NCBI GenBank assembly: GCA_018056145.1
Contig: JAGPGE010000290.1
Coordinates: 1-7,248 of the forward strand
Direction: 5' to 3'
Source of the DNA: Armatimonadota bacterium
GTDB lineage: Bacteria > Armatimonadota > Zipacnadia > Zipacnadales > JABUFB01
Length of the DNA stretch: 7,248 bases
Numbering within the stretch: position 1 is the stretch's first letter; each line of letters opens with the position of its first letter. A program made the position numbers and the translations under genes. Shown here piece by piece: positions 1-7,224 of the stretch. The notes under the pieces are model-generated. The model saw only the letters and a program-made list of their open reading frames with translations. It made no database searches and was not told where the DNA came from.

Positions 1-900
1 CTCGAGCACGCCGGCCAGGCGCTTCCGCTTCTCTGCGGGGGACTGGAATCTGACGCGGAGATGGTGCGGGGCCGGTGTGGCGAACTGCTGGTGCAGATCG
101 GTGAGCCCGCGCTGAGGCAACTGTCCGCCACGCTGCTGGAGGGCGGAGTGCAGGCACGGGTGGCCTCAGCCTCCGTGATTGCTCGAATCGGGACCCAGGC
201 GGCAGTGGAGCCCCTGGCGCTGGCCATGGCCGACGACGACCCGCGGGTGCGCTACGCGGCGGCGTCCGGGCTGGAGATGCTCGGGGCTGTCGCACCGCTG
301 GTGCAGTCCATTGAGGACGCGCATTCCGGGGTGCGCGAGCGGGTCACCAGGGCGCTGGTCTCCCTTGGGGAACCCGCGCTGGGCGAACTCATCGCTGCCC
401 ACGCGAGTCCGGAGGAGGCTCCCACCCCGGCGCTCCTTGAGGTTCTGCGGGCCTTCGGGGATCCGGCCACCGAGCATCTGGAGCGCGCGCTAACGCAGGC
501 CGACGGGGATGGCCGGGCGAGGGCCATCCGCTGCCTTGGAGCCCTGGGCTACACCCGCGGGCTGTCCACCGTGACCGGCCTGCTCGCTGACCCCGACTAT
601 CGCGTCCGGCAGGCGGCAGGCGAGGTGCTTGTGGCTTTCGGCCGAAGTGCGGTCAAGCCGCTTGTGGACTCGCTTGTGTCTGACCGGAGCGACCTGCACG
701 AGCCCGTCGCCGATTGTCTGCGGCAGATTGGCCAGCCCGCGGCGCAGGCGCTGATCGAAGTTGCCAACGCAGCGCCCACGGCCGGTTGGGACGATGCCAG
801 CCCGTGGGCGCGCAGCCGGGCGATCGAGGTTCTCGCGGACATCCAGCCCGATGGCCTGGGAGAGCATCTCACTCAGCGCGTGCGGGATAAAGCGGAGACG
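1..900 (+). repeat. N-terminal HEAT repeats with irregular spacing
   Basis: This part of the coding region holds the tail of a repeat that starts outside the window, then repeats anchored at residues 3, 33, 64, 92, 122, 152, 183, 213 and 251. Spacings are 30, 31, 28, 30, 30, 31, 30, 38 and 31 (the last to R282). The first complete helix pair reads through the ATG at 61 without any break. A 28-residue repeat (R64 to R92, second helix shortened) and a 38-residue repeat (213 to 251) break the regularity seen downstream. Residues 182-224 resemble residues 1041-1083 ('AFGRSAVKPLVDSL' against 'SFGAQAVPAVFDVL'), so this part belongs to the same duplicated series but has drifted. Confidence 0.8.
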
Positions 901-3900
901 GTGCGGGTGGCGGCGGCCCGCGCGATCCAGAAAATCGGGCATGCCGACGCCGTCCCCGTGCTGCTGGAGGGTATTGACGACGATACTCCGGCCGCGCGCG
1001 ATGCCCGCCTTGCAGCGCTGTGCTCCTTCGGGCAGGTCGCAGTGCCGACGCTTATCGAGAAGATGGAGAACCCGGCGTGGGCTGGGTCCCCGGCGCTTGC
1101 GGCGGCCCTCGCGAGCCTGGGCGAGGTTGTGGAGGACGCCATCGTCGCCCTGTTGGACGACCCCTCGCCCGAACGCCGGCTCCTTGCCGCCCGCACGTTG
1201 CACGACATGCGGCTGGAGCGCGCGGGCCACGGGCTGTACCTGCGGACATCGGATGCCGATGAGCGAGTCCGTTTGGCCGCAGCCCTCGCACTGGCTCAGT
1301 TGCCGCCGGCACATGCCGACCCGCTGTTGGCTGATCTCAGTTCGCCGGACGAGGCCCTTCGGCGACACGCGGTGGCAGCGTTGGCAGTACAGAGCGAGAC
1401 CGTCCTCGACCTCGCAGCGGCCAAGGTGGTCGATCCTGACCCGACCGTTCGGCGTGAGGCCCTGCGACTCCTGCACATCATCGCCCGGGATACCGACCGA
1501 GACGCCGTGCTCGACGCGTTGGGCGATCCGGACCCCGATGTGCGTATCGAGGCAATCCACGCCAGTCTGAACTGGCCGGGCGCGACCCTCGCGCACCGCC
1601 TGGCCGATCTGCTTGCCGACCCGTCGGAGCCAGTGGTCGAGGCCGCATCCGTTGCCCTGGGCGAACTGGGGCCTGTTGCTCATCCCGCGCTGATCCAGCG
1701 GCTGCTCGATCGACAGGGCCGGCTTGACCCGGTGGTTGCCCGGGTGTTCGGATTGCCGGCGGAGGATGCGCTGGATGTGCTGCGCGGGGGTGCTGGGGCC
1801 GACTCACCGGTATACCGGGAGCAATGCCTCAGAGCGCTGGCGCTGGCCGGAACTGACGGCGATCTGATCCTCCTGGCCCATGCCATGGACGACCCCGAAG
1901 ACAGCGTGGCGGATGCGGCGGCGAGTTGTCTGCGGGCGGTGGGTGAGAGGGCCATTGATCCGGTGGCATCCACATTCCGGGCAGGGAGCGAGCGTGGCAT
2001 TGCGCGGGCAACCCGGGTGCTGGCCGATCTCTACCCGGCATCACGCGCCGTAATCTGTGAGGCGCTGGTCGACCAATCCGCGGCGATCCGCTTGCGGGCT
2101 CTGGAACTGTTGGCGGGGCAGAGCGATGCCTCGGACGCACCCGCCATCGCTGAGCGTCTGGGTGATGATGCGGAGCCCGTGCGAGTGGCCGCGGCGAAGG
2201 CCCTGGCTCGGCTGGGCAGCGTGGAGAGCGTGCCGGCTCTCCTGGTCGGTCTGGACGACGATACTCCCGCTTCCGCCGCGGCGCGTCATGCTGCTGTGGT
2301 CGCGATAGGCGCGCCCGCTGTGCCCGCGCTTCTCACGGCGCTGGAGACCGCCGGTTGGAGCCGCGAGTGCCGAGCCGCCCAGATTGCACGGGCTCTCGGC
2401 AGCGATGTTGAGGCAGCCGGGCGGTCCTTGCTCGACGCGGATCAAGAGAGCGAGCGGGTGCGCGGCCTGCGCATCCTGGACCTGCTGGACTGCACAGACC
2501 GTCTGGACGTCTGCGCGCGTATGGCGGTGGATGCGTCTCCTGACGTGCGTGCCGAGGTGGTTCGGGTTCTCCAGGCGCTGGGCGAGGAGGGCGCCCGGGC
2601 GCTACTGCCGGGGCTTGCCGACCAAGACGCGGATCATCTCGCGCGGGTTGCCGAGTGCCTGGTTGTTCTGGGAGACCAGGCGCTGGACCTGGTCCGCGGC
2701 GAACTTGCTTCTCCCGCGGGCGAGACGCGGTTCGGTGCCGTGGAAGTTCTGGCGCTGGCCCGAAGGGCCGGGGATGCCGAAGCGCTTGCGGGCTTGCTGG
2801 ATGATCCGGAGCCACGCATCCGGGCGCGTGTCTGCCGGCTGCTCCCCGAGATCAGCCCCACCGTGGCCATCTCTCGCCTTACCGGAATGCTGGGGGACGA
2901 AGACAGCGCTGTGGCTTGCACTGCCGCGACTTCCCTGGCGTCTCTCGGGCAGCCGGGCATCGAGGCCCTGCTGGGCCGGGTCGAGCCCAATGCGGGCGGG
3001 GATCAGCCGGCACTTGCGGGTCTTCGGTCCGCGGGCGAGCCGGGGCTCGCGACTCTGCGCTCCCTGCTGGCCGGTCCGGTGGCGTCCGTCCGGGCCTCGG
3101 CGGCCACCGCCCTTGGCCTGCTGCCGGATCCAGGCTCCATTCCCATGCTTACCAGGGCAGCCGGCGACCTGGACCGCGCAGTCCAGGCGGCTGCGAGCGC
3201 CAGTCTGGTGTCCTTCGGCGCGCAGGCGGTCCCGGCTGTATTCGACGTGCTGGCGGGCGATGACGCCGATCTGCGCTACTCCGCCGCCGACGTGCTGGTG
3301 TCCATCGGGGCGGCCTCGGTGGACCGGCTGGTCCAGGGCCTGAGCGAAACAAGGGGCGAAGTTCGCGCGGCCTGTCTGCGCACGCTGGTGCTCATCGGCG
3401 ACCCAAGAGTGGCTCCGTCCGCGTCCGAATACCTGCACGATGAAAACGAGGAAGTTCGCGCGGCGGCGGTCCTCGCGGTGCAGAAGTTCAGGTACGAGCC
3501 CGCGCTGCGGGGTCTGGTCGAGGGAATCCTGGATGAGACCGAGGCACTGCGGGAGGCACGTGCGGCGGCGATCTGCAGCTTCGGGGAAGCGGCGGTTCCC
3601 GTGCTCGTGGAAACACTTGCCGGACCTGACGCCCCGCTGGCCGCATTCGTGACCGATCTGCTGGTGCAGCTGCGCGATGTGGCCGCGGAACCGGTGGCTG
3701 CATTGCTGAACCGGACCTCCGCCGCGGCGCGACTGGTTGCGGTGCGCGCCCTGGGGCCGATGCGGAACGACATCGCCACCGCTGCCCTGGCGCGGGCGGT
3801 AACGGACGACGACCAGCAAGTGCGGCACGAGGCGGCGCGGGCCCTGGCTCTCATAGGCCCGTCCGCCGGCGAACTGCTCATGGACGGCCTGCGCGAACCT

Positions 3901-6900
3901 GATCCTGTGCGCAGATCCAGGGTTTGTGAGGCCCTGGCGATGCATGGGACGGAGGTCCTTGACGCCGTCGCATCGCTGCTCACGTACGATGATCCCAATG
4001 TTGTGCTAGCGGTGCTGGAGACCCTGGGCCGCTCGCATCGTCTGGGGTACGTGGAGTGCGTCGCCTCGGTTCTTGATGACCTGCGCGAGCCTGTGCGTGT
4101 CGGCGCATGTGAGGCCCTGGGTCTCATGGGCACTCCGCAGGCCGCTGAGGTGCTTATCGACGCTCTGTACTTCGACGACGCGGCAGTCACGGCGGCAGCC
4201 ACCGAAGCCCTGGGCAACATGCAGGAGGTCGCATACGAACTGCTCCTGCCCCGCCTGGTGGACGAGAGCGGGAATGTGGACGAGCGCATTCTGTCGGCAC
4301 TTTCGGCGGGTGGGGAAGCCGCCGGGCCCGTGCTGCGTGAATGCCTGGGCTCCCAGTTCGCAACAACCCGCGCGGCGGCCGCCCGCGGGCTAGTGCGGGT
4401 TGCGGGTAGTGAAGCCATCCCTGACCTGGTGCCGCTGTTGAGCGATCCGGAAGCCCAGGTCAGGAGAGCTGCCGCGGAGAGCCTCAGCGGCATGGGCGAG
4501 ACGGCTGCGGCGCCGGCACTGGAAGTGCTCTCGGGCGAAAACGGCCCCGGCTGCATTGCCGCCGGCGACGTGCTCGCGGCCACCGGGGCGGGACTGGTTC
4601 CCGAGTTGCTCGAGGTATTGCGCACGGGTGGCCCGGATTCGAGGGCGGGCGCAGCCAGGGCGCTGGGCGGCGTGGGCGATGAGCAGGCAGTTGCCCACCT
4701 GGTGGGACGCATCCGGGACTCGCACGCTCCGGTTCGGGCTGAAGCTGCCCGGGCGCTAGGTCTGCTTCATGCGGCATCTGCCGCGCCTCACCTGCTGGGC
4801 GCCATCGACGATCCGGATTCCGCCGTCTCCCGCGCAGCCATCGACGCGCTGGGCCGGATCGGCGCACCCGCTGCCGACGCCCTCTTGAAGCGCCTGATCA
4901 CCCCGGACGGAGCCATCCGCGATGACGTGGTCTACGCCCTGGTGGGGATCGGCACCCCCTGCATCGAGCCCCTGGCGCGGTTGGCGGAGACCGGCGGGCC
5001 CGTGGCGCGCGCTGCGCAGATGCGGGTGCTCACCCTCATCGGTGGTGAGGAAGTGGTAGTCCCGCTTGTCGAGGGGCTGTTCGACGAGGCCTCCGAAGTG
5101 CGAACCGAAGCGATGCGCGGGATTCAGGCCGTGGGCCGACCGGCTGTCGGGGCACTTGTGGAGCGGCTCAAGGCCGCCCCCGGGCGGGTTGCCGTGGACC
5201 GCATTGCCACTGCCCTTGCCAGGCTGCGTGAAGCCGCGTTGCCGGATGTGGTCGCCCTTCTGGAAAGCCCGGATGAGGGCACAACGCGCGTCGCGGCGGA
5301 TGTCCTCGGTCAGATGGGGATGGTGGCCTCCGCCGCGCTGCGCAGGTCACTGACCCACCGGAAGCCCAGTGTACGCACCCTGGCTCTCAACGGCCTGGCG
5401 CGGATCGGCGATGTGTCCGTGGTCCCGGATATCGTTGAGCTTCTCCAAGACACCGACACCGGAGTGGTCGGGGCCGCGATCCGGGCCCTTGCCGACCTGC
5501 AGGACCCACGGGGAATCCGCCCAATCGCTGGCTGCGTGGGTTCCGACAGCCCCGAAATCCGCGACGCGCTGAGTTACGCGGTGCCGCGGTTCGGCTCCAG
5601 CATCGCGCCGCCGCTGGCGGATATGATCACCGACCCGAGCGAAGCAGTGCGAGAGCATGCGGCCCGCGCTCTGGTGATGCTTGAAAAGGGCGCGCTCCAG
5701 GCATTGGAGCGCAAGCTGCGTTCTGAAGACACGGCCATGCGCGCCGCCGCGGCTCGGATCATGGGTGAACTGTCCATATCCGGCGTCATTGACCCGCTAG
5801 TTGGCAGGCTCGGGGATCGCGATGTCGAGGTCCGGCAGGCCGTTGCCGAAGCGCTGGGCAAGATCGGCGGACCCGCCGTGGCGCCCACCCTCCTGCGAAT
5901 GCGCGAGCAGGATGAGCGGGTGAACGACGGCATCCTGCGGACGCTTCACGCGATGACGGTGGACCCGGTCTACACGCTGACCCAATACGCGCGAGACGGC
6001 GACGAGGAGATGCGCCTGGCCGCCGTGCGCATGGCCGGCCGGTACGGACGGAACGAGGCTGTGCCGACCCTTCTGCAGCGCATGCAGGATACTTCAGCGA
6101 GCATCAACCAGGCGGCGGCCGAGGCGCTCGCGGCGATCGGCACCCACGATGCCCTCACCGCGCTGGCTCGCGAATCCGTCACCGACAAACCCGAGCTTTC
6201 CGAGGCCATCTACGCCGGGTTGGTCCGGCACGCAGTCGACGCGATCCCGATCATCGTGCGGATGGCGACCCGTCCCCGTGGCGAGCCCGATGCCCAGCTT
6301 GTGGCGGTTGCTGCGCGGGTCTGTCGGGCCGCGCCAGGGATCGTGGATGAGATGCTGAGCGACAGCGACGAACAGGTGCGTCGTACCGCCGCCCTCGTCT
6401 TGGGCGATGTAGGCAGCAGCCAGTCGCTGAGATCCCTTGTTCGCAAGGCGCGGGACCCCGATGCTCCGGTGCGCAGGGCTGCCGCAGTGGCGCTGGGCAG
6501 GATCGGTGGGGATGCCGTGGCGCCATTGTCCGCCCTGCTAGACGACGATGACAGGGATGTCCGCCGGGCCGCGGCCGACGTCCTGGCCGGCATGGGTGAC
6601 CAGGGCGTTCACGTGCTCCTGCAGAAGCTCAAGACCAGTCGCGACCAGGGGCTTCAGGCCGTGATCTGCAGGTCACTGGGCTCAGCCGAGATCACTAACG
6701 CGGTCGAAACCCTCGAGGGCATCCTGAAGCGGGAACAGACATCCCTCCTGGGCGTCGCAGCCGCCGGCGCTCTCGCGCATATGGGTCACGCGCTGGGTAC
6801 GGAACGGCTGCGTGAGGCGCTCGAGTCCGAGGATGATGAGATCCGCGGAGAGGCCGCGGACTATCTGGGATGGATCGGCGGCGAGACAGCCCTCGCTCTG

Positions 6901-7224
6901 GTCTCAAAGGTGGACGATCCCAACGAACGAGTGCGGGCCGCTGCAACCCGAGCACTGCAAGGCCTATCGGGAACCGATGTCCCGCTGCTGCTGACGTACG
7001 CCCAGCACAAGGAAACGTCGGTGCGTCTGGCAGTGGCCACGGCCCTGCGCGAAGCCCCGGGCAACCCGGATGCGCTGGATGCGCTCCTGCAACTGCTGCA
7101 GGACGAGCACGAGGATGTCTGTCAGGCGGCGGCAGATTCGCTCATCGTGTTCGGGGACTCCGCTCTGGACCGGCTGTCTGGTCAGGCCATATCAGATGAT
7201 GCCGACGCTCGGTATGCCGCGTGA
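1..7224 (+). CDS. Giant HEAT / PBS-lyase-like repeat protein, 5' partial, with a suspect stop
   Basis: The frame is open from base 1 and stops at TGA 7222-7224. It gives 2387 residues from the ATG at 61 plus 20 upstream codons. The whole product is degenerate ~30-residue repeats of the form 'VR-x-x-A-a-x-x-L-x-x-hydrophobic-G ... A-V-P-x-L-L-x-x-L-D-D', the signature of EZ-HEAT/HEAT_2 repeats. Anchor Arg positions include 3, 33, 64, 282, 313, 708, 1133, 1559, 1985 and 2384, giving 78 full repeats and one interrupted. No catalytic motif, signal peptide, hydrophobic membrane span or coiled coil is seen. HEAT proteins of this class generally act as solenoid scaffolds or protein-binding superhelices; the partner here is unknown. 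The ATG at 61 has no well-spaced Shine-Dalgarno and lies inside a repeat, so the true start is upstream. Both ends are doubtful: the start is missing and the TGA interrupts a repeat. Third-position G/C is strong throughout, supporting real coding. Family assignment is secure; function is not. Confidence 0.95.
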   Translation, partial: LEHAGQALPLLCGGLESDAEMVRGRCGELLVQIGEPALRQLSATLLEGGVQARVASASVIARIGTQAAVEPLALAMADDDPRVRYAAASGLEMLGAVAPLVQSIEDAHSGVRERVTRALVSLGEPALGELIAAHASPEEAPTPALLEVLRAFGDPATEHLERALTQADGDGRARAIRCLGALGYTRGLSTVTGLLADPDYRVRQAAGEVLVAFGRSAVKPLVDSLVSDRSDLHEPVADCLRQIGQPAAQALIEVANAAPTAGWDDASPWARSRAIEVLADIQPDGLGEHLTQRVRDKAETVRVAAARAIQKIGHADAVPVLLEGIDDDTPAARDARLAALCSFGQVAVPTLIEKMENPAWAGSPALAAALASLGEVVEDAIVALLDDPSPERRLLAARTLHDMRLERAGHGLYLRTSDADERVRLAAALALAQLPPAHADPLLADLSSPDEALRRHAVAALAVQSETVLDLAAAKVVDPDPTVRREALRLLHIIARDTDRDAVLDALGDPDPDVRIEAIHASLNWPGATLAHRLADLLADPSEPVVEAASVALGELGPVAHPALIQRLLDRQGRLDPVVARVFGLPAEDALDVLRGGAGADSPVYREQCLRALALAGTDGDLILLAHAMDDPEDSVADAAASCLRAVGERAIDPVASTFRAGSERGIARATRVLADLYPASRAVICEALVDQSAAIRLRALELLAGQSDASDAPAIAERLGDDAEPVRVAAAKALARLGSVESVPALLVGLDDDTPASAAARHAAVVAIGAPAVPALLTALETAGWSRECRAAQIARALGSDVEAAGRSLLDADQESERVRGLRILDLLDCTDRLDVCARMAVDASPDVRAEVVRVLQALGEEGARALLPGLADQDADHLARVAECLVVLGDQALDLVRGELASPAGETRFGAVEVLALARRAGDAEALAGLLDDPEPRIRARVCRLLPEISPTVAISRLTGMLGDEDSAVACTAATSLASLGQPGIEALLGRVEPNAGGDQPALAGLRSAGEPGLATLRSLLAGPVASVRASAATALGLLPDPGSIPMLTRAAGDLDRAVQAAASASLVSFGAQAVPAVFDVLAGDDADLRYSAADVLVSIGAASVDRLVQGLSETRGEVRAACLRTLVLIGDPRVAPSASEYLHDENEEVRAAAVLAVQKFRYEPALRGLVEGILDETEALREARAAAICSFGEAAVPVLVETLAGPDAPLAAFVTDLLVQLRDVAAEPVAALLNRTSAAARLVAVRALGPMRNDIATAALARAVTDDDQQVRHEAARALALIGPSAGELLMDGLREPDPVRRSRVCEALAMHGTEVLDAVASLLTYDDPNVVLAVLETLGRSHRLGYVECVASVLDDLREPVRVGACEALGLMGTPQAAEVLIDALYFDDAAVTAAATEALGNMQEVAYELLLPRLVDESGNVDERILSALSAGGEAAGPVLRECLGSQFATTRAAAARGLVRVAGSEAIPDLVPLLSDPEAQVRRAAAESLSGMGETAAAPALEVLSGENGPGCIAAGDVLAATGAGLVPELLEVLRTGGPDSRAGAARALGGVGDEQAVAHLVGRIRDSHAPVRAEAARALGLLHAASAAPHLLGAIDDPDSAVSRAAIDALGRIGAPAADALLKRLITPDGAIRDDVVYALVGIGTPCIEPLARLAETGGPVARAAQMRVLTLIGGEEVVVPLVEGLFDEASEVRTEAMRGIQAVGRPAVGALVERLKAAPGRVAVDRIATALARLREAALPDVVALLESPDEGTTRVAADVLGQMGMVASAALRRSLTHRKPSVRTLALNGLARIGDVSVVPDIVELLQDTDTGVVGAAIRALADLQDPRGIRPIAGCVGSDSPEIRDALSYAVPRFGSSIAPPLADMITDPSEAVREHAARALVMLEKGALQALERKLRSEDTAMRAAAARIMGELSISGVIDPLVGRLGDRDVEVRQAVAEALGKIGGPAVAPTLLRMREQDERVNDGILRTLHAMTVDPVYTLTQYARDGDEEMRLAAVRMAGRYGRNEAVPTLLQRMQDTSASINQAAAEALAAIGTHDALTALARESVTDKPELSEAIYAGLVRHAVDAIPIIVRMATRPRGEPDAQLVAVAARVCRAAPGIVDEMLSDSDEQVRRTAALVLGDVGSSQSLRSLVRKARDPDAPVRRAAAVALGRIGGDAVAPLSALLDDDDRDVRRAAADVLAGMGDQGVHVLLQKLKTSRDQGLQAVICRSLGSAEITNAVETLEGILKREQTSLLGVAAAGALAHMGHALGTERLREALESEDDEIRGEAADYLGWIGGETALALVSKVDDPNERVRAAATRALQGLSGTDVPLLLTYAQHKETSVRLAVATALREAPGNPDALDALLQLLQDEHEDVCQAAADSLIVFGDSALDRLSGQAISDDADARYAA
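769..804 (+). other. Loop insertion between HEAT units (about residues 237-248)
   Basis: The interval from anchor 213 to anchor 251 is 38 residues instead of 30. The extra ~8 residues lie in 'NAAPTAGWDDASPW' (236-249), between the second helix of one repeat and the first helix of the next. The segment is rich in Pro, Gly and Asp and contains two of the few Trp residues of the protein, unlike the Ala/Leu/Arg helices around it. It is probably an exposed loop. Exact borders depend on the alignment chosen. Confidence 0.6.
901..2178 (+). repeat. 14-repeat HEAT super-repeat, copy A (residues 281-706)
   Basis: Fourteen HEAT units are anchored at R282, 313, 343, 373, 404, 434, 464, 495, 526, 556, 586, 617, 647 and 677. 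The spacing is exactly 31-30-30-31-30-30-31 twice, so each half is 213 residues. The first half carries 'LLEGIDDDTP' (301-310) followed by 'CSFGQVAVPTLIE' (321-333). These motifs recur at the same place in copies B and C. The extra residue of the 31-residue units sits in the turn between the Gly and the 'AVP' segment. By hand, residues 281-414 align without gaps to 1132-1265 with about 55 of 134 identities. Confidence 0.85.
2179..3453 (+). repeat. 14-repeat HEAT super-repeat, copy B (residues 707-1131)
   Basis: Units are anchored at R708, 739, 769, 799, 830, 860, 890, 921, 952, 981, 1011, 1042, 1072 and 1102. Spacing equals copy A except for one 29-residue unit (952 to 981), so the copy is 425 instead of 426 residues. 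Residues 707-766 align to 281-340 without gaps, about 30 of 60 identical, including 'VRVAAA', 'DDDTP', 'AVP' and a shared Trp (W340/W766). The 14 bp coding DDDTP's core are identical in the two copies at 976-989 and 2254-2267, exactly 1278 bp apart. The second half has a diagnostic 'LRSAGEPGLATLRSLL' (988-1003) that is echoed in copy C. Confidence 0.85.
3454..4731 (+). repeat. 14-repeat HEAT super-repeat, copy C (residues 1132-1557)
   Basis: Units are anchored at R1133, 1164, 1194, 1224, 1255, 1285, 1315, 1346, 1377, 1407, 1437, 1468, 1498 and 1528, with the full 31-30-30-31-30-30-31 pattern twice (426 residues). 'LVEGILDET' (1152-1160) and 'CSFGEAAVPVLVE' (1172-1184) match copy A at the same phase. 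'ALSAGGEAAGPVLRECL' (1413-1429) matches copy B's 988-1003 region, including the Ser-Ala-Gly, Glu, Leu-Arg and Leu positions. The second half thus pairs with the second half of B, not with its own first half. Confidence 0.85.
4732..6009 (+). repeat. HEAT super-repeat block D with a spacing slip (residues 1558-1983)
   Basis: Units are anchored at R1559, 1590, 1620, 1650, 1681, 1712, 1743, 1772, 1803, 1834, 1864, 1894, 1925 and 1955. Spacings are 31-30-30-31-31-31-29 and 31-31-30-30-31-30-30. Each half still totals 213 residues, although the order inside is changed. Two alignments to copy C compete. One is in register at +426 ('EPVAALL' against 'EPLARLA'). The other is at +517, three repeats further on ('LVEGILDE' against 'LVEGLFDE', 1669-1676; 'QLRDVAAEPVAALL' against 'RLREAALPDVVALL', 1722-1735). 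Descent of this block from the A-B-C module is therefore less certain. Confidence 0.7.
6010..7221 (+). repeat. C-terminal HEAT repeats, irregular, last unit interrupted (residues 1984-2387)
   Basis: Units are anchored at R1985, 2016, 2046, 2080, 2107, 2138, 2168, 2198, 2231, 2262, 2292, 2322, 2354 and 2384. Spacings are 31, 30, 34, 27, 31, 30, 30, 33, 31, 30, 30, 32 and 30. The first seven still add up to 213 residues because the 34 and 27 compensate around 'MATRPRGEP' (2068-2076). The 2107-2198 units are near-consensus (for example 'PVRRAAAVALGRIG', 2136-2149). The last unit ends after 'DARYAA', that is, half-way through its first helix, at the TGA. Confidence 0.75.
7222..7224 (+). other. 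In-frame TGA inside the 79th HEAT repeat (probable nonsense, error or recoded codon)
   Basis: The codon sits between 'DARYAA' and, in the same frame, 'WALSQIGS' (7225-7248, no further stop before the edge). Across the gene the repeat Gly lies 11 residues after the anchor Arg (R282/G293, R313/G324, R2138/G2149, R2262/G2273). Here R2384 plus 11 is position 2395, which is the Gly of 'SQIG' if the TGA counts as one residue. A CGA-to-TGA transition would restore 'YAARWALSQIG', a typical repeat; CGA is used elsewhere in the gene (for example at 184-186 and 5101-5103). Natural termination is not excluded because only 24 bases lie beyond it. Confidence 0.75.

Noticed and set aside
2384..3343. Plus-strand open frame of 319 codons in another frame
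   Set aside because: Its product is Arg/Trp/Pro/Cys-rich low-complexity sequence. It overlaps uninterrupted HEAT coding and has no independent evidence.
3276..4712. Long minus-strand open frame of 478 codons, and similar ones at 2602-3945 and 490-1683
   Set aside because: They lie wholly antisense to the HEAT gene. Their Ser/Arg/Thr- or Arg/Gln/His-rich products have no recognisable domain. Long antisense frames are expected opposite genes with strong third-position G/C.
901..4731. Recent tandem DNA duplication, CRISPR-like array or assembly artefact
   Set aside because: The periodicity is in the protein. Apart from short matches such as the 14 bp at 976-989 and 2254-2267, the DNA of the copies is well diverged, and there are no spacer-repeat units.
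7222..7224. Selenocysteine codon or general UGA-to-Trp code
   Set aside because: A helix position in a structural repeat is an odd place for Sec, and no SECIS can be judged with only 24 bases beyond. The rest of the gene has no in-frame TGA, and the Trp codons I checked are TGG.
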